Positions 1 through 10,186 are shown, numbered from the stretch's first letter. The stretch is 64,000 nucleotides of DNA from Acholoe squamosa (GCA_949317995.1 OX439051.1:45759250-45823249), one strand, 5' to 3'. Numbers and translations: made by a program. The notes: generated by a model not told the origin, from the sequence alone.

Positions 1-629
1 ATACAATTCTACAGTGGATTGCGAGATCCGGATCACAAGCAAGTGGTCTGGGACTCTTGGAAAGATGACACTTCCTTCAGTGACCTGTTCATAGCAATCG
101 ATGGACATGACATGAAGAAACGTTTGGTAGGTCTTGGACCTAGTCCAGTAAGAGCAGCTCCATTCCAATACGGAGGTACACCTGCTCCGGTATATGATAC
201 TTCCCAGTTAGCTCCGGTTGAATCGAATGAAGTTGATGAGGAATTGAATATGTCTCCGATGAAAACGGAGAGTATATTGGTTCAGTCCAGGTAGCTGGAA
301 AGTATTACCGACAAAAGCGGTATAGGAAAGTACATTCGAGAGGGAGAGGAGGATCTGTTGCTGGTAAAACAGCTTCCGGATCAACTCAACATGGCAGTGT
401 AGCCTCTACGGCGAACTCAACTGTAGCAGCCACTGTTGCTCCGACTAACATGATGGAAACATTAATAGCCGGATTAACAGAAGCTCTAAGGAGAACAAGA
501 GTTGACAAATCTCAAAGGAGATGTTTCAGATGCCAGAAACTGGGGCATTTTGCTCCCGAATGTATGGCTGAGAAGCCTGTCCCGCGTAAACAGGAGGGTG
601 TCTCTGGGATAAGTACAGAGGAAAACTAG
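1..629 (+). pseudogene. gag C-terminal part, copy A
   Basis: Gag is the structural protein that packages the element RNA. The window opens in frame 1 inside capsid-like sequence (motif WDSWKDDTSFSDLF), which aligns by eye with copies B and C (LRDEDQQQ and KWKDDTSFNDLF). The frame breaks near 235-255; the reading then continues in another frame to a CCHC zinc knuckle, CFRCQKLGHFAPEC (about 527-568; CX2CX4HX4C), and stops at TAG 627-629 after EEN. The zinc knuckle is the RNA-binding nucleocapsid signature. The final GGAAAAC plus stop is shared by all three Gypsy copies. The N-terminus is missing because of the window edge. Confidence 0.85.
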
Positions 630-1210
630 AAAGGGATCTCCCGAGGGGCAAAGAAGGGGATCCCAGTGACAAATCTTGCCATGATATCACCATCCGTGAT
701 GATAATTCGCATGTAGTAACAAGATCGCCTAACACCGAGGTGGTTGTAGACACCCGGAAGGTTAGGGAAGCTGATATAACAGGTGCCACGGGAGCACAGG
801 GGAAACCCAATATCAGTAACGAGGCAGGCGGCTATGAATTAGCCAAGGTCTGTGGTGCCCACCTGCCCCCGGGTCATCCTTGTCTGGAATTCCTGAAAGG
901 ATGTGGATCGACTCCTGGTGTGAAAAATGACGTTCCGATCGTCACGGACATGCCCTCTGTTTTAAACGGAAGGCGGTGGTATGTTTGCCTCACTGTTAAC
1001 AGAAGATCTGCCGAATTCCTTGTGGATACGGGAGCTAGCCACTCTTGTATCTCCAGGGGGTTCTACGATCTTATACCGGATGAACATGATACTCTCAAAT
1101 CGGGAGGAAGTGCTCAGACGGCCGACGGCAGTACCTTGCAAATGTATGGTAGAACTTGTGTGAAACTACAGTTGGATGGTATACATGACTATGTCATGAC
1201 TATGTCATGA
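620..1210 (+). pseudogene. pol, protease region, copy A
   Basis: The aspartic protease that cuts the Gag-Pol precursor. The frame lies -1 relative to gag and is open from before the gag stop, so expression by frameshifting is the likely mode (inference). The motif AHLPPGHPCLEFLKGCG precedes the domain and is shared with copies B and C. The catalytic triplet is in LVDTGASHSC (about 1021-1050). The frame ends early because an 11-bp unit at 1185-1195 is repeated at 1196-1206 (ATGACTATGTC twice). Copy C lacks this duplication and reads through the equivalent point. The downstream flap/helix part (GILGLDF) continues in the next reading frame. Confidence 0.85.
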
Positions 1211-2187
1211 GCGCGGATATAGCAGATGAGGGGATACTTGGGTTGGATTTCGCATCCCTGTATGGTGCTGTGTTGGAACCTCAAACAGGAGTGTTGAGTG
1301 TGAGATACCCGTATCCCGTAAAGGTTAGATGTGTACTGAGACAAGTGAGCAGTATGGCTAGTGTGGCACACACTGTGCCAATCCCTCCGGGAGTAGCCTG
1401 TGATGTGCTTGTAAGAAGTGATCCTGCAATGCGTAATAAACCTGCAGTGATAGAACCGGATGTAGTTACTTTGTCAAGTATCGGATTAAATTCTGTAGAC
1501 ACGATAGTAGCGAATGCATCCTGGTCGGTAGTACCTGTCTCCAATACTGGAAACACTACTATCTACTTGAAAAAGGGACAAGTTTTTGGAAACGTGACCC
1601 TTTCGGAAACTGTAACGGATAGTAAGCTAAGCTTACAAAAGGTAACAGGGGATGATGAAATTTCGGAAGACTTACTTAAGTTGTATGAAGAAACTTCATT
1701 AGAAGATCCGGAACACCGGAAAGAGTTCTATGATATGCTCTGTCAGTATAATACTGCCTTTGCCAAACCTGGTGAAAAACTAGGTACGACAAATAAAGTA
1801 TTACATAAAATAGATACTGGAGATGCTGAACCCTTTAAGATACCGTATAGACGGTTACCTTTAGCGAAAAAGAGAGTAGCTGAAGATGAGATAAACAAGA
1901 TGTTGGAACAGGATGTAATAGTCCCTTCCAATAGTCCATGGAGTAGTCCTGTGTGTATGGTAACAAAGAAAGACGGTACTATCCGCTTTTGCAAAGACTA
2001 CAGGAAGTTGAATGGAATAACGAAAAAGAATTCGTATCCATTACCGAGAATAGATGAAACCATTGACTCTTTAGGAGGAAACAGCTGGTTTTGTACCCTA
2101 GACTTGCAATCAGGTTATTGGCAAGTGGGAATGAACCCTTCAGATATGGAGAAAACTGCATTTTCGAGTCATATCGGATTATTCTAA
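1207..2187 (+). pseudogene. pol, protease end and RT N-terminal half, copy A
   Basis: This continues pol after the 11-bp duplication. It begins with the protease C-terminal motif ADEGILGLDF, then a linker of about 150 residues, then the RT fingers/palm: VIVPSNSPWSSPVCMV, RFCKDYRKLNG, SYPLPRIDETIDSLGG and FCTLDLQSGYWQV. The last carries the first catalytic aspartate. It stops at TAA 2185-2187 within FSSHIGLF; at the same place copy B has a CAA (glutamine) codon, so a single C-to-T change is the simplest explanation. The frame is unchanged on the other side of the stop. Without readthrough the RT would be truncated before the YXDD box. Confidence 0.88.
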
Positions 2188-2196
2188 TATAATGTA

Positions 2197-4821
2197 ATGC
2201 CGTTTGGATTGTGCAATGCACCTGCAACATTTGAAGCAATGATGGAAACAATTCTAAGTGATTTATTGTGGAAAAGATGTCTTGTATATCTTGACGATGT
2301 CATAGTCTTCGGAAAAACATTCGAAGAGTGTTCTAATAACCTAAAAATGGTACTAGAACGTATTATTTCTAATGGTCTCAAGTTGAAACCTAAGAAATGC
2401 CACATGTTTAGAAAGTCCATAAACTATTTGGGCCGCATCATTAGTGATGAAGGAATAAAGGCTGATCCGGAAAAAATCGAATCAGTTACGAATTGGAATA
2501 GACCTAAAACACCCAAAGAAGTGAGGTCCTTTTTAGGATTCTGTTCCTATTACAGGGAATTTATTCCGAATTATTCTAGAGTCAGTTATCCATTACAAGC
2601 AATAGCTAACTGGACTCCAGGAAGTACCAAGGAAAAATTTCCTTGGACGCATGAACAGGAAACCGCTTTTCAAAAGCTAAAAGACCTGTTCACGAGTACT
2701 CCTGTATTGCAATATCCGAATGAAACGGATCATTTCATACTGGATACTGATGCTAGTAATGATAGCATTGGTGCAGCTCTCTCGCAAGTCCAAAATGGGA
2801 GAGAAGTACCGATTGCCTTTGCCAGCAATACACTGAGCAAGACTCAGCGCAATTACTGCACAACCAAAAGAGAGTTGTTAGCAGTAGTCGTATATACCAA
2901 GAAGTTCAAACATTTTCTATGGGGAACGAACTTTACTTTACGTACGGATCACTCCTCTTTAAGGTGGCTACTGAACTTCCGAGATGCTGAAGGAATGTTA
3001 GGCCGATGGCTAGCCCATTTATCCGAATATGGGCTTGAACATCAACAGATTCAGCATAGACCCGGAGTTAAGCATTTAAATGCTGATGCTTTGTCTCGAA
3101 TACCAATTCGGAAATGTGATAATCCGGATTGTACTGATTGTGGAGCTCATAGGGCAGTGTTAGCAGGGATTCGAAGACCATTCGCACCCCTAGTTGCCAG
3201 TATACTGGATTGGTCTATGGATCACATACGACATTTCCAGGAAGCTGACTCGATAACTGCGCAGCTACTGCAATTAGTACCAAAGGGTATACGTCCAGTT
3301 AGACCGGAGGTCTCTCTGGAAAATCGAGAAATGAGAAGGTTTCTTGCTCAATGGACCGAGCTTGAAGTCCGGAAAGGCGTGTTATACCGTTGGAAGCCAT
3401 GTAATAATGGTGAGAAAATCATGCAAGTGGTGATACCACATGCTATGAGACATGACATTATGTACTTCTGTCATGGGCATCGGACCAGTGGTCATTTCGG
3501 AAGGAAACGCTCGTTAGCACGACTTTCCAAGAAATACTATTGGCCTGGCATGACACGGGACTTGCAAAGATGGGTAATCACCTGTCCGGATTGTTGTAAA
3601 AATAAACCCGGACCCGGGATGGGCAAACTTCCCCTATCCCAAGAACTTTTCGGAGTTAGATTCGCAAGAATCGGGGTAGATATTATTAGTGGATTTAATA
3701 CAACTGCTAATGATAATACCTGTATGATGGTAGTGTGTGATTATTATACGAAATACACTAAAGTATTTCCACTACCGGACCACAAAGCAATTACTTGTGC
3801 CGAAGCCTTTGTAAAAGGTTGGGTACTAAGTTTCGGTGTACCATTAATGTTACACAGTGACCAAGGCAGAGAATTCGAATCAAATCTCTGGCAGGGTATG
3901 TGCGAATACTTAGCTATTTGCAAGACTAGAACCAACCCGTATAGGCCACAAAGTGACGGATTGGTAGAAAGGTTCAATAGAACCCTCATCCAAGTTCTAA
4001 AGTCACTAGTTAATGAACATATGGATGACTGGGATGAGCAATGTCATTTCGTGACACATGCTTATAACAGTACGGTACATTCAAGTACAAATTGTACTCC
4101 GAACCTTTTAGTATTCGTAGAGGATTTGATAATGCCTGCTGACCTAGTTTTTGGAGTCATAGGGATGGACCCTGAACTACCCTGCCATGTAGTTTTTGTG
4201 GAATGTTTGAGAGACAGATTTAAAAAAGCATATGAGTCTGTCCGAATTGATTTTGAGAAAAGCACCAAATGGCAGAAAGTAGGATACGATACCGATCTAA
4301 AGCATCGGAAATTCCAATCCGGAGACAGAGTTCTCAGATTACATGAACCACTTAGACACATAAAATTAGCGTCTAATTGGGATGGTCCCTTTACTATAAC
4401 ACAAGTTATCAGTGATTGTACCGTAATTATCAAATCTGACCTTGGTCGACTTTATAAGTCAAATGTGGCTAGATTAAGGAAATGGTCTGGGAGGGAGACC
4501 TCCACAGAAATGTATGGTAAAGGTTCCGGAAAGATCCTGAACCAGAATCGCATAATAGACCAGGTAAAGAACACTACAGTGAAGCGTGGTCGTGGTAGAC
4601 CCAAAAAGTGTTCCGAATCAGTGACACCCACGCCAACACCGATTAAGCGTGGGGGAGTTAAAAAAGTCTCGGCAGGTGAAGACAAAAAGAGGAGTGTTTC
4701 TAAGGCTAAGAAGCACCTAGAGAAAGCTCTTCAGACTGTCAGGTCCGATAAAGAGCTATCCGAGAAGGGGAGATACGTTCGCCGCAGCCCCCGAATTGCC
4801 CAGAGGACTGCAGTGACCTAA
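2197..4821 (+). pseudogene. pol: RT C-terminal half, RNase H, integrase with AT-hook tail, copy A
   Basis: An 874-codon open frame, uninterrupted from the RT nonsense codon to the natural stop. Domains in order: RT palm with YLDD (2287-2298); RNase H with FILDTDASNDS (about 2730) and RTDHSSLRWLL; integrase HHCC zinc domain (HGHRTSGHFG near 3475, CPDCC near 3585); integrase core with D in GVDIISG, D in HSDQGREF (3859-3861) and E in LVERFNR (3967-3969), which is exactly the D,D35E spacing; and a GPY/F-like module (NWDGPFTITQV, near 4375). The tail is strongly basic, with an AT-hook-like core RGRGRPKK (about 4588-4611) and a final RRSPRI. All catalytic residues look intact here. It is labelled pseudogene because the upstream stop separates it from the rest of pol. 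Confidence 0.9.
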
Positions 4822-5329
4822 CCTGTATACACAACGAGTGTAATGTTTACATTTAGAGGAACGGATGACAACTGACCCGAAAGGCTTATTTGTCGCCGCC
4901 GCATGATGTACCAATGGGTAGTGGACGGATAATCCGGTGGATTTGCTTAAGCTTTCCATAATCTCCACTTAAATCCCCAGACGAGTCATCGGTGTGAGCG
5001 ATAATTACCTAAAAACAATCAGTTTGTTGATGTACCGCCTGTAGCACGTGCGTTTCCGCATGACGTCACAGTGTCCAGTCTCGGCTGACCTCTCGTGACC
5101 CCGCGCGCAATGGGGAAATGACGTCACGAATGCTGGCCTGTCGCCATATTGTTTTTCGGTAACGTCCAAGACGGTCGAGCTCGCTCCCTTCTTGGATTTT
5201 ACCGGCTAGCAAACTCCTCGCTGCTCCTCCAGAGTCTGTCTCCTGGTAGACAGACTCCGTTTGTGTCGGCCCCGGCGCCGTAAAAGCCGGAAAAAGGAGT
5301 AGTTTACTCCCGTGGGCGATTCCCCAGTC
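4822..5329 (+). other. Spacer between pol and ORF3, copy A
   Basis: There is no convincing coding frame. The right half is GC-richer than the surrounding element and contains two perfect TGACGTCA palindromes (5061-5068 and 5119-5126) and a GCCATATT motif near 5152 that resembles a YY1 site. These lie 200-270 bp before the first ATG of ORF3 (5330). An internal promoter is a reasonable inference but not shown. The corresponding stretch of copy B (13530-13732) lacks the CRE palindromes. Confidence 0.5.
5061..5126. promoter_or_regulatory. Twin CRE palindromes upstream of ORF3
   Basis: TGACGTCA occurs at 5061-5068 and 5119-5126, 58 bp start to start. This is the full CREB/ATF consensus palindrome. 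An 8-mer is expected about once per 65 kb by chance, so a pair this close is unlikely to be accidental. Placement ahead of ORF3 suggests that ORF3 has its own transcript. I cannot see a TATA box nearby. Confidence 0.5.
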
Positions 5330-5620
5330 ATGGCTGAGGAATCCGTAGCTGCAGCCAAGCTATCCGGTGACCCAGATAAGCTGACTCCGTCCGCAGAAGC
5401 TTTTCCGGAAGCTTTGTCGCCTGTTACACAGGAAGAGAGCGAGATGATGGACGTGGAGGAATCCACGGATCGCTCGTTCGAGGAGAAACTGGCTTCATTT
5501 TCACTAAATGAGCCGGAGCGACTGCGAGTGCCAAACCCGCAGCGACAGAGTCCGAGACCACACAAGTCGACGGCTCGAAGGACCAGTGGAAGCCAGCAGT
5601 GGCTGACCCGTTCCCAGTAG
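5330..5620 (+). pseudogene. ORF3 N-terminal segment, copy A
   Basis: It starts at the first ATG (MAEESVAAAKLSGDP). The segment is acidic and Ser/Pro-rich (EMMDVEESTD) and then turns basic (RRTSGSQQWLTRSQ) before TAG at 5618-5620. It overlaps the next frame (open from 5512) by about 110 bp, so the two are probably one protein separated by a 1-base indel or joined by frameshifting. Copy B has a similar start (MAQSEVVATV, then ELMDTTEME), which supports this as the true N-terminus of ORF3. No domain is recognised. Confidence 0.6.
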
Positions 5621-8241
5621 AGTACGATGGTCGCTACCTGTATGTCCACCCGGAACTGCAGGCACAAGTGACCTACGCAGACGGGACACCAGTCAGGTTG
5701 GACCCGAAATTTAGGATAGCTGTCGAGGGCGTTATGGTTCCCGATCAGCTGACAAGGACGCCTCCCGAGTGGCTTCGAGACTGGCCGTGGTTCCAACGGG
5801 GACTTATGGTAGACGCTGACTTCCGCGAGACAGTGTATGAAGCCAACCGAGCCTTCGAGCTCAGAGCGTACCCGAAGCCTGACAAGTCCCTGTGGAACGT
5901 CAAGGCAACGAACATTAACTGGGTAGGCTGCGTCTCGGACTCCGAGGGGCAGACTTACCCACGCCCTTGTGCTACCCGGCCCCAGTACCGGACCACAAAG
6001 GAGTATCGGGAGGCCGCTGCTAACTTCGAGCAGTGGGATGAAGGTATTTATATAACCGAGCAAGAATTAGTGGACGTCCAGAACAGTTCACTAATCGGTT
6101 TGGACCGAGGTGCAGCCCTTCGGACGGTTCTCGTCCGCCGAATGACTGCCGAACGGGAGGCTCAGGAAGAGGCTAAGAGGGCCGCGGAAGCACCCGCACC
6201 TCCTATCCCCGACCTGAAACTTGCCACCAGGAGTTCAGCCAGTGCTACACCAGCCACCGGCAGTACTACCACTCAGGTAGAAGCCTCGACCTCCAGCGCA
6301 TCCGGAACCCAGGAACCGGAGGAAGACTGGAAGGTCAGCAAGAACCGAAGGTCCGCTGCTCGGAAACTTAAGAATCTCCCGGATTCTGCTAAGGCCGAGC
6401 CGAAACCCAGCACTTCAACCACTGGTAGTACTGCCATGGAGGTTGAATCGTCTGACGAGGAGTCTGTGCACGAGTCCTCGGTTGAGTATGATGAGAAGGC
6501 CACTCCATCAACTCAAACCGAGGCCGAACGCTGGGCTAACGCCAAATCCGGATTCAAAACCCGGATTCCGACGTGCTTCTCTGACTGTGTGTACGGAGTG
6601 AAGAAGGACGGCTCTACCCTCTATGCCTGTCCAGACTCAGTCAATAAGAACGATGAGTCGGATGATGAAGATTGGATGCGTCTTTCGGACGAGGACCCCA
6701 ATCCGAGCAAAGCCTATGGAAAGATGTGGCTTATGCTAAACCACACCGAAGGGTATTACACTTATACCCAGAGGAGGAAGCTGCGTTGGGCTTTAGAGAA
6801 GTGGTACGGTGACGACCAAAAGTCCTGTCCCTTCTCTATCTGCCAGGATGCGAGTGATGTCATGATCCGGACCTGGAGTACTCCAGCCCGGTTTCAACGG
6901 CATCTGGTAGAGGCCCACTTCCACCATCACCCGGTTTACATTTGTGATCCGAGTTATGGTAAGAAGGGCAAGAAGTGTACTACGAAGGTGCAATACAACC
7001 GACGTAGTGATCTGGCTAGACACCAGAAGAAATGCCACGCAGAAGGTTTGGACGGGGCACGGAAGCGCATCATGGAGCTTCATCAGGAACTCATGAAGGA
7101 GTTCGACAGTCTGAGCGAGGATGCTTGGTCTAAGATCCGACCAGGGGACCAAGTCCTCTGCGAAGTTCCGAAGACCAAGGATTCGAAACTCCAAGCAAAG
7201 ATAGTCCTGACTCCTGGAAAGGGTAAACTGGACATGCACGAGTCTCTCTGGCAGAAATGCGAGGAATCCGGAAAGGATGCAAAGAGAGCTCGTGAAAGGA
7301 ACAGGAGAGATCAGAACCGTGGCAGCAACGGTAATGGTCAGGGCACCACTAAGCCGAAAGTCAGAGCAGAGGACCGTTCCAGGTCCCCTCTGGCTAGGCA
7401 TCCCACAGAGCAGGCTCAGGGCACTCCGGTGTTCAAGAAGCCCGAACCTGCCGGATACGCTGGAGCCGTATCTAAGCCTGGGAAAGTTAGTTCTCGAAAC
7501 TTTCCGTCCTTAAACCAGGGACCTGGACCTGAGAGCCAGACCTTGGTGGTAGGAAAGGATGGTCGCCTTATGCCAAAGAAGACCACCGCATCTGCTGCTG
7601 CCGGATCTGCATCCGCTCCAGCCGCCCTACCAGTTACCTTTACCCAGGAGCAGTTGAACATGTACCTGCAAATGGGATTGAAACAGAACGCACCACCTGC
7701 CTACTGTGTACCAACGGCAGGTGTGTCCGGAAGCCCTAAACCCGGAAGTGGTCCACAGGCCGCCTCGACTCCTCCCAAGGCTGTCGCTGCACCTGCGAAA
7801 CCAAAAGACGCTATTACCATTAAAACCGGTAATGCGGAAGTTTGGTTCGAGAAGTCTCGCCAGGGGGAGGCAGATGTCCAGAAGGCCATCTACACCCACT
7901 GGGAGAAGTGTGTTCGTGAAAAAGCGACCGAGTTTCATCAGGGTCTCCTAAATGACACCCTGATGTGTATGAAACAGGTGGGCGACGCTGAAAAGCAACG
8001 CCTCGAGACCCTCATCCGGGACGATGTGAAGGCCCAGGAGGAGGCTGCCGCAGCTGCCCAAGAAAAGGCAGGTATGGATGTACACGTATTGGAGAAACGT
8101 GTAAAAGAGGAGATTACTCGGAACACCAATCTGAACACTAAGTTCATGAGGGTGTTCGGAGTCGACTTGGACGAGTGGGACGGCACTCCCGAGTCGGCTC
8201 TAGCTCTTCTTAAGAAGAAGCATGCTAAGAAGTCCGCTTAA
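5512..8241 (+). CDS. ORF3: large Cys/His-rich protein after pol, copy A
   Basis: A 909-codon open frame with no in-frame ATG needed at its left edge; it probably continues the 5330 ORF. The N-terminal 150 residues form a compact-looking region (VEYDGRYLYVHPELQAQV, PPEWLRDWPWFQRGL). Then comes a Ser/Thr/Glu linker, and then a Cys/His module: CFSDC (about 6574), CPFSIC (6826-6843), RHLVEAHFHHHPVYIC (about 6898-6945), KKC, and DLARHQKKCH (about 7008-7041). Spacing resembles two degenerate C2H2/C2HC zinc fingers. A low-complexity Pro/Ala/Lys region follows, then an Ala/Glu-rich helical segment and a conserved end, FMRVFGVDLDEWDGTPESA (about 8143-8199). Copy B encodes a diverged relative with the same Cys/His pattern and the same end, so the protein has been retained by the family. 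No envelope features are seen: no signal peptide and no membrane helix. Function is unknown; nucleic-acid binding is the cautious guess. Confidence 0.75.
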   Translation, partial: AGATASAKPAATESETTQVDGSKDQWKPAVADPFPVEYDGRYLYVHPELQAQVTYADGTPVRLDPKFRIAVEGVMVPDQLTRTPPEWLRDWPWFQRGLMVDADFRETVYEANRAFELRAYPKPDKSLWNVKATNINWVGCVSDSEGQTYPRPCATRPQYRTTKEYREAAANFEQWDEGIYITEQELVDVQNSSLIGLDRGAALRTVLVRRMTAEREAQEEAKRAAEAPAPPIPDLKLATRSSASATPATGSTTTQVEASTSSASGTQEPEEDWKVSKNRRSAARKLKNLPDSAKAEPKPSTSTTGSTAMEVESSDEESVHESSVEYDEKATPSTQTEAERWANAKSGFKTRIPTCFSDCVYGVKKDGSTLYACPDSVNKNDESDDEDWMRLSDEDPNPSKAYGKMWLMLNHTEGYYTYTQRRKLRWALEKWYGDDQKSCPFSICQDASDVMIRTWSTPARFQRHLVEAHFHHHPVYICDPSYGKKGKKCTTKVQYNRRSDLARHQKKCHAEGLDGARKRIMELHQELMKEFDSLSEDAWSKIRPGDQVLCEVPKTKDSKLQAKIVLTPGKGKLDMHESLWQKCEESGKDAKRARERNRRDQNRGSNGNGQGTTKPKVRAEDRSRSPLARHPTEQAQGTPVFKKPEPAGYAGAVSKPGKVSSRNFPSLNQGPGPESQTLVVGKDGRLMPKKTTASAAAGSASAPAALPVTFTQEQLNMYLQMGLKQNAPPAYCVPTAGVSGSPKPGSGPQAASTPPKAVAAPAKPKDAITIKTGNAEVWFEKSRQGEADVQKAIYTHWEKCVREKATEFHQGLLNDTLMCMKQVGDAEKQRLETLIRDDVKAQEEAAAAAQEKAGMDVHVLEKRVKEEITRNTNLNTKFMRVFGVDLDEWDGTPESALALLKKKHAKKSA

Positions 8242-9768
8242 GCATGCTAGGGTTATTTCTCCCATAATTTTTTTTCTCCAACACCGAATGACCAGATATA
8301 GTCTTTGCGGAACCCTATAGGTCTGCGAATGTTTTATTCACTAGTGTATGAACACCTATAGTATGTGTTCCGGGTCCCTCTTATGTCCAGCTTATTGTAT
8401 AATTCAGGTTGTATAACTCTTATTGCACCCTGAATAGTCTATTCGGATTTATAACTTCACCTATGAACAATCCGATAGTAGACTTGCTGCTGTGAGACGT
8501 ATCCGGATGCCAGTTCCAGATCCCTGCTGTTACCCGTGCTAACCACTTACTAGGATGGACTTTACGATTTACCTCTACAACTCATCTATACTCCCGAATG
8601 GACTTATACCAACTACTACTATTACTTCCGGATCAACCTATATTGGACTATTATCTACTTATGTCAACTAAGCTTAAAAAGGATTACGTTTTCTATATAG
8701 TTGACACATCCGGACTATTATTCTACATTCTACGCCATTCGGATTCACTTATAAACTTTAGCACTACTAGAGGATTGTGGGTAGCTGCCCCAAAATCAAC
8801 TACCGTGTTCACTCTATATAAGGAAACCATAAACTTTAGCACGTCCATCCCGTGGTTAGCTGACCACACCTACCTACTAGTACCCGGAGGATTACAGCAG
8901 AGGACTTCAGCAGCATTTATAATTTCTGTATATTTTATATAATGTCATACTTCTATTTTTCTATAATATTATATGTATGTGCATATCCACTAGATACATA
9001 TTATGATACGGGTACATAGACATTTCTTGATACGGATCTCTGATTATTATTAGTATTCATATTATAAGATCCATTAAACTTCACCAGAAAACACATATTA
9101 TTGTCCTGCGAGACAAATTATATAATAAGTATATTGATCTGGTGATATAAAGGTTATTAGGTACACGGTGATAATATATCATTATTATATTCATTACCAC
9201 ACCGTGATTTTTTTCTTTTCTTTTCAAGTGTATGGTATAAATGGTCCTATTCGTACTACTCACGGAACCCTTAACAGATTCGTATGTTAATAATATACGA
9301 CATGTCATTATATAGTGAAGTTACTATAACAGTCTTCTTTAAGACTATATATTCAAATGTGGTGTTAATAACTACAAACACACATACGGATGTTATTATG
9401 TGATTTATTTATTATCGACAGTTCCGTTACACATAACTGTCATCATCACATGTATACGATTCATATTACTTGTCTTATTAGTTATACCGTAAATATAATA
9501 TAATATTATATGGTATAATAGTTTAACAAACAGTTCCGTTTCACATAACTGTCTCTTATTCAAGTAATTCGTATAATATTTCAACATCCTAATTGCTATT
9601 TGTAACTACATTTCACTATCGAATATATATATATGACATTCGGTTCATACTCAATTTGGTGTTAATGTTATACCTATGGTTGTACCTCTATTACTAAAGG
9701 TTTAGACATGTAGAAATGTTATCCTAGTAATATTATAACTATAACACCCTCCTAAATGTCTGGGGGAG
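8242..9768 (+). other. 3' non-coding region of copy A with polypurine tract
   Basis: About 1.5 kb of AT-rich DNA with no credible ORF. It contains a repeated 25-bp-scale motif around ACAGTTCCGTT...CACATAACTGT at 9418-9443 and 9531-9553. It ends in the purine tract CTGGGGGAG (9760-9768) immediately before the LTR, the expected plus-strand primer. A comparable AT-rich stretch of about 1.1 kb follows ORF3 in copy B. Confidence 0.55.
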
Positions 9769-10138
9769 TGGTGTAGAGGTACACGTTATTAAACCATAGG
9801 AGTTGGGTACCGTCTGACGTGGTGGGTGAGTCGAGTCGTCGGACGTTCCTCAGGTTCCGGATAGGTGGCACCACCGATCCGGGTCTGTGGGGACATCTGA
9901 CAACGAACACCTGGGTCCGTATATAAAGCCCAGGGCTCAGCCGCTACGTCAGAGGCCCTTCTGGCCTCCACACCATGTAAACCATTGTCCTTTAATATTA
10001 GCTGCCTCTTTGACATCATCCGGCAGCCGTGAGTGTGCGTTAAGTAATAAAACTTACCGTTGGCATACACTTGGAATACTGTCTTACTCTTTCTTTCCGA
10101 ACCGTAAGACCCGAACCCCCCAGGTCCGTAAGGCCACA
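9769..10138 (+). repeat. LTR between copies A and B (probably 3' LTR of A)
   Basis: It starts TGGTGTAGAGG, the same as the copy C LTR at 53090, and sits directly after a polypurine tract. It contains an imperfect hairpin with CCGGATAGGTGG and CCACCGATCCGG arms (about 9858-9882; copy C has a matching hairpin), a TATATAAAG box (9921-9929), the shared ACGTCAGAG motif, and AATAAA (10045-10050), which marks the R region. The right end is set at CCACA by comparison with copy C and is approximate. No primer-binding site follows, so it reads better as the 3' LTR of A than as a working 5' LTR of B. Confidence 0.65.
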
Positions 10139-10186
10139 AACCCTTACAGGAGTGTTAACCGATGTCAAAAGTTGGTACGCTCGAAC

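Larger units (their letters stand above)
1..10138 (+). mobile_element. Ty3/Gypsy LTR retrotransposon, copy A (5' end outside window)
   Basis: The order is gag (C-terminal part), protease, reverse transcriptase, RNase H, integrase, a long extra ORF, an AT-rich non-coding stretch, a purine-rich tract and an LTR. Gag is followed by pol in a different frame, and the integrase ends in a GPY/F-like module, which fits Ty3/Gypsy rather than Copia or BEL. The YPLPRIDETIDSLGG stretch in RT suggests the Mag-like branch (inference). The lesions seen are few: a frameshift in gag, an 11-bp duplication in protease, one nonsense codon in RT and a frame break in ORF3. Copy A is therefore the youngest-looking of the three Gypsy copies here. 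The 5' LTR lies outside the window. The boundary with copy B is drawn at the end of the LTR and is approximate. Confidence 0.9.

Noticed and set aside
4062..4433. 123-codon antisense frame in integrase
   Set aside because: Shadow of the pol frame. No independent features.
6793..7401. 202-codon antisense frame in ORF3
   Set aside because: The opposite strand of a strongly coding region; no recognisable domain.
5330..8241. ORF3 as a retroviral envelope protein
   Set aside because: The position fits env, but there is no signal peptide, furin site, fusion-peptide-like segment or membrane anchor. The Cys/His pattern is that of a zinc-binding protein.
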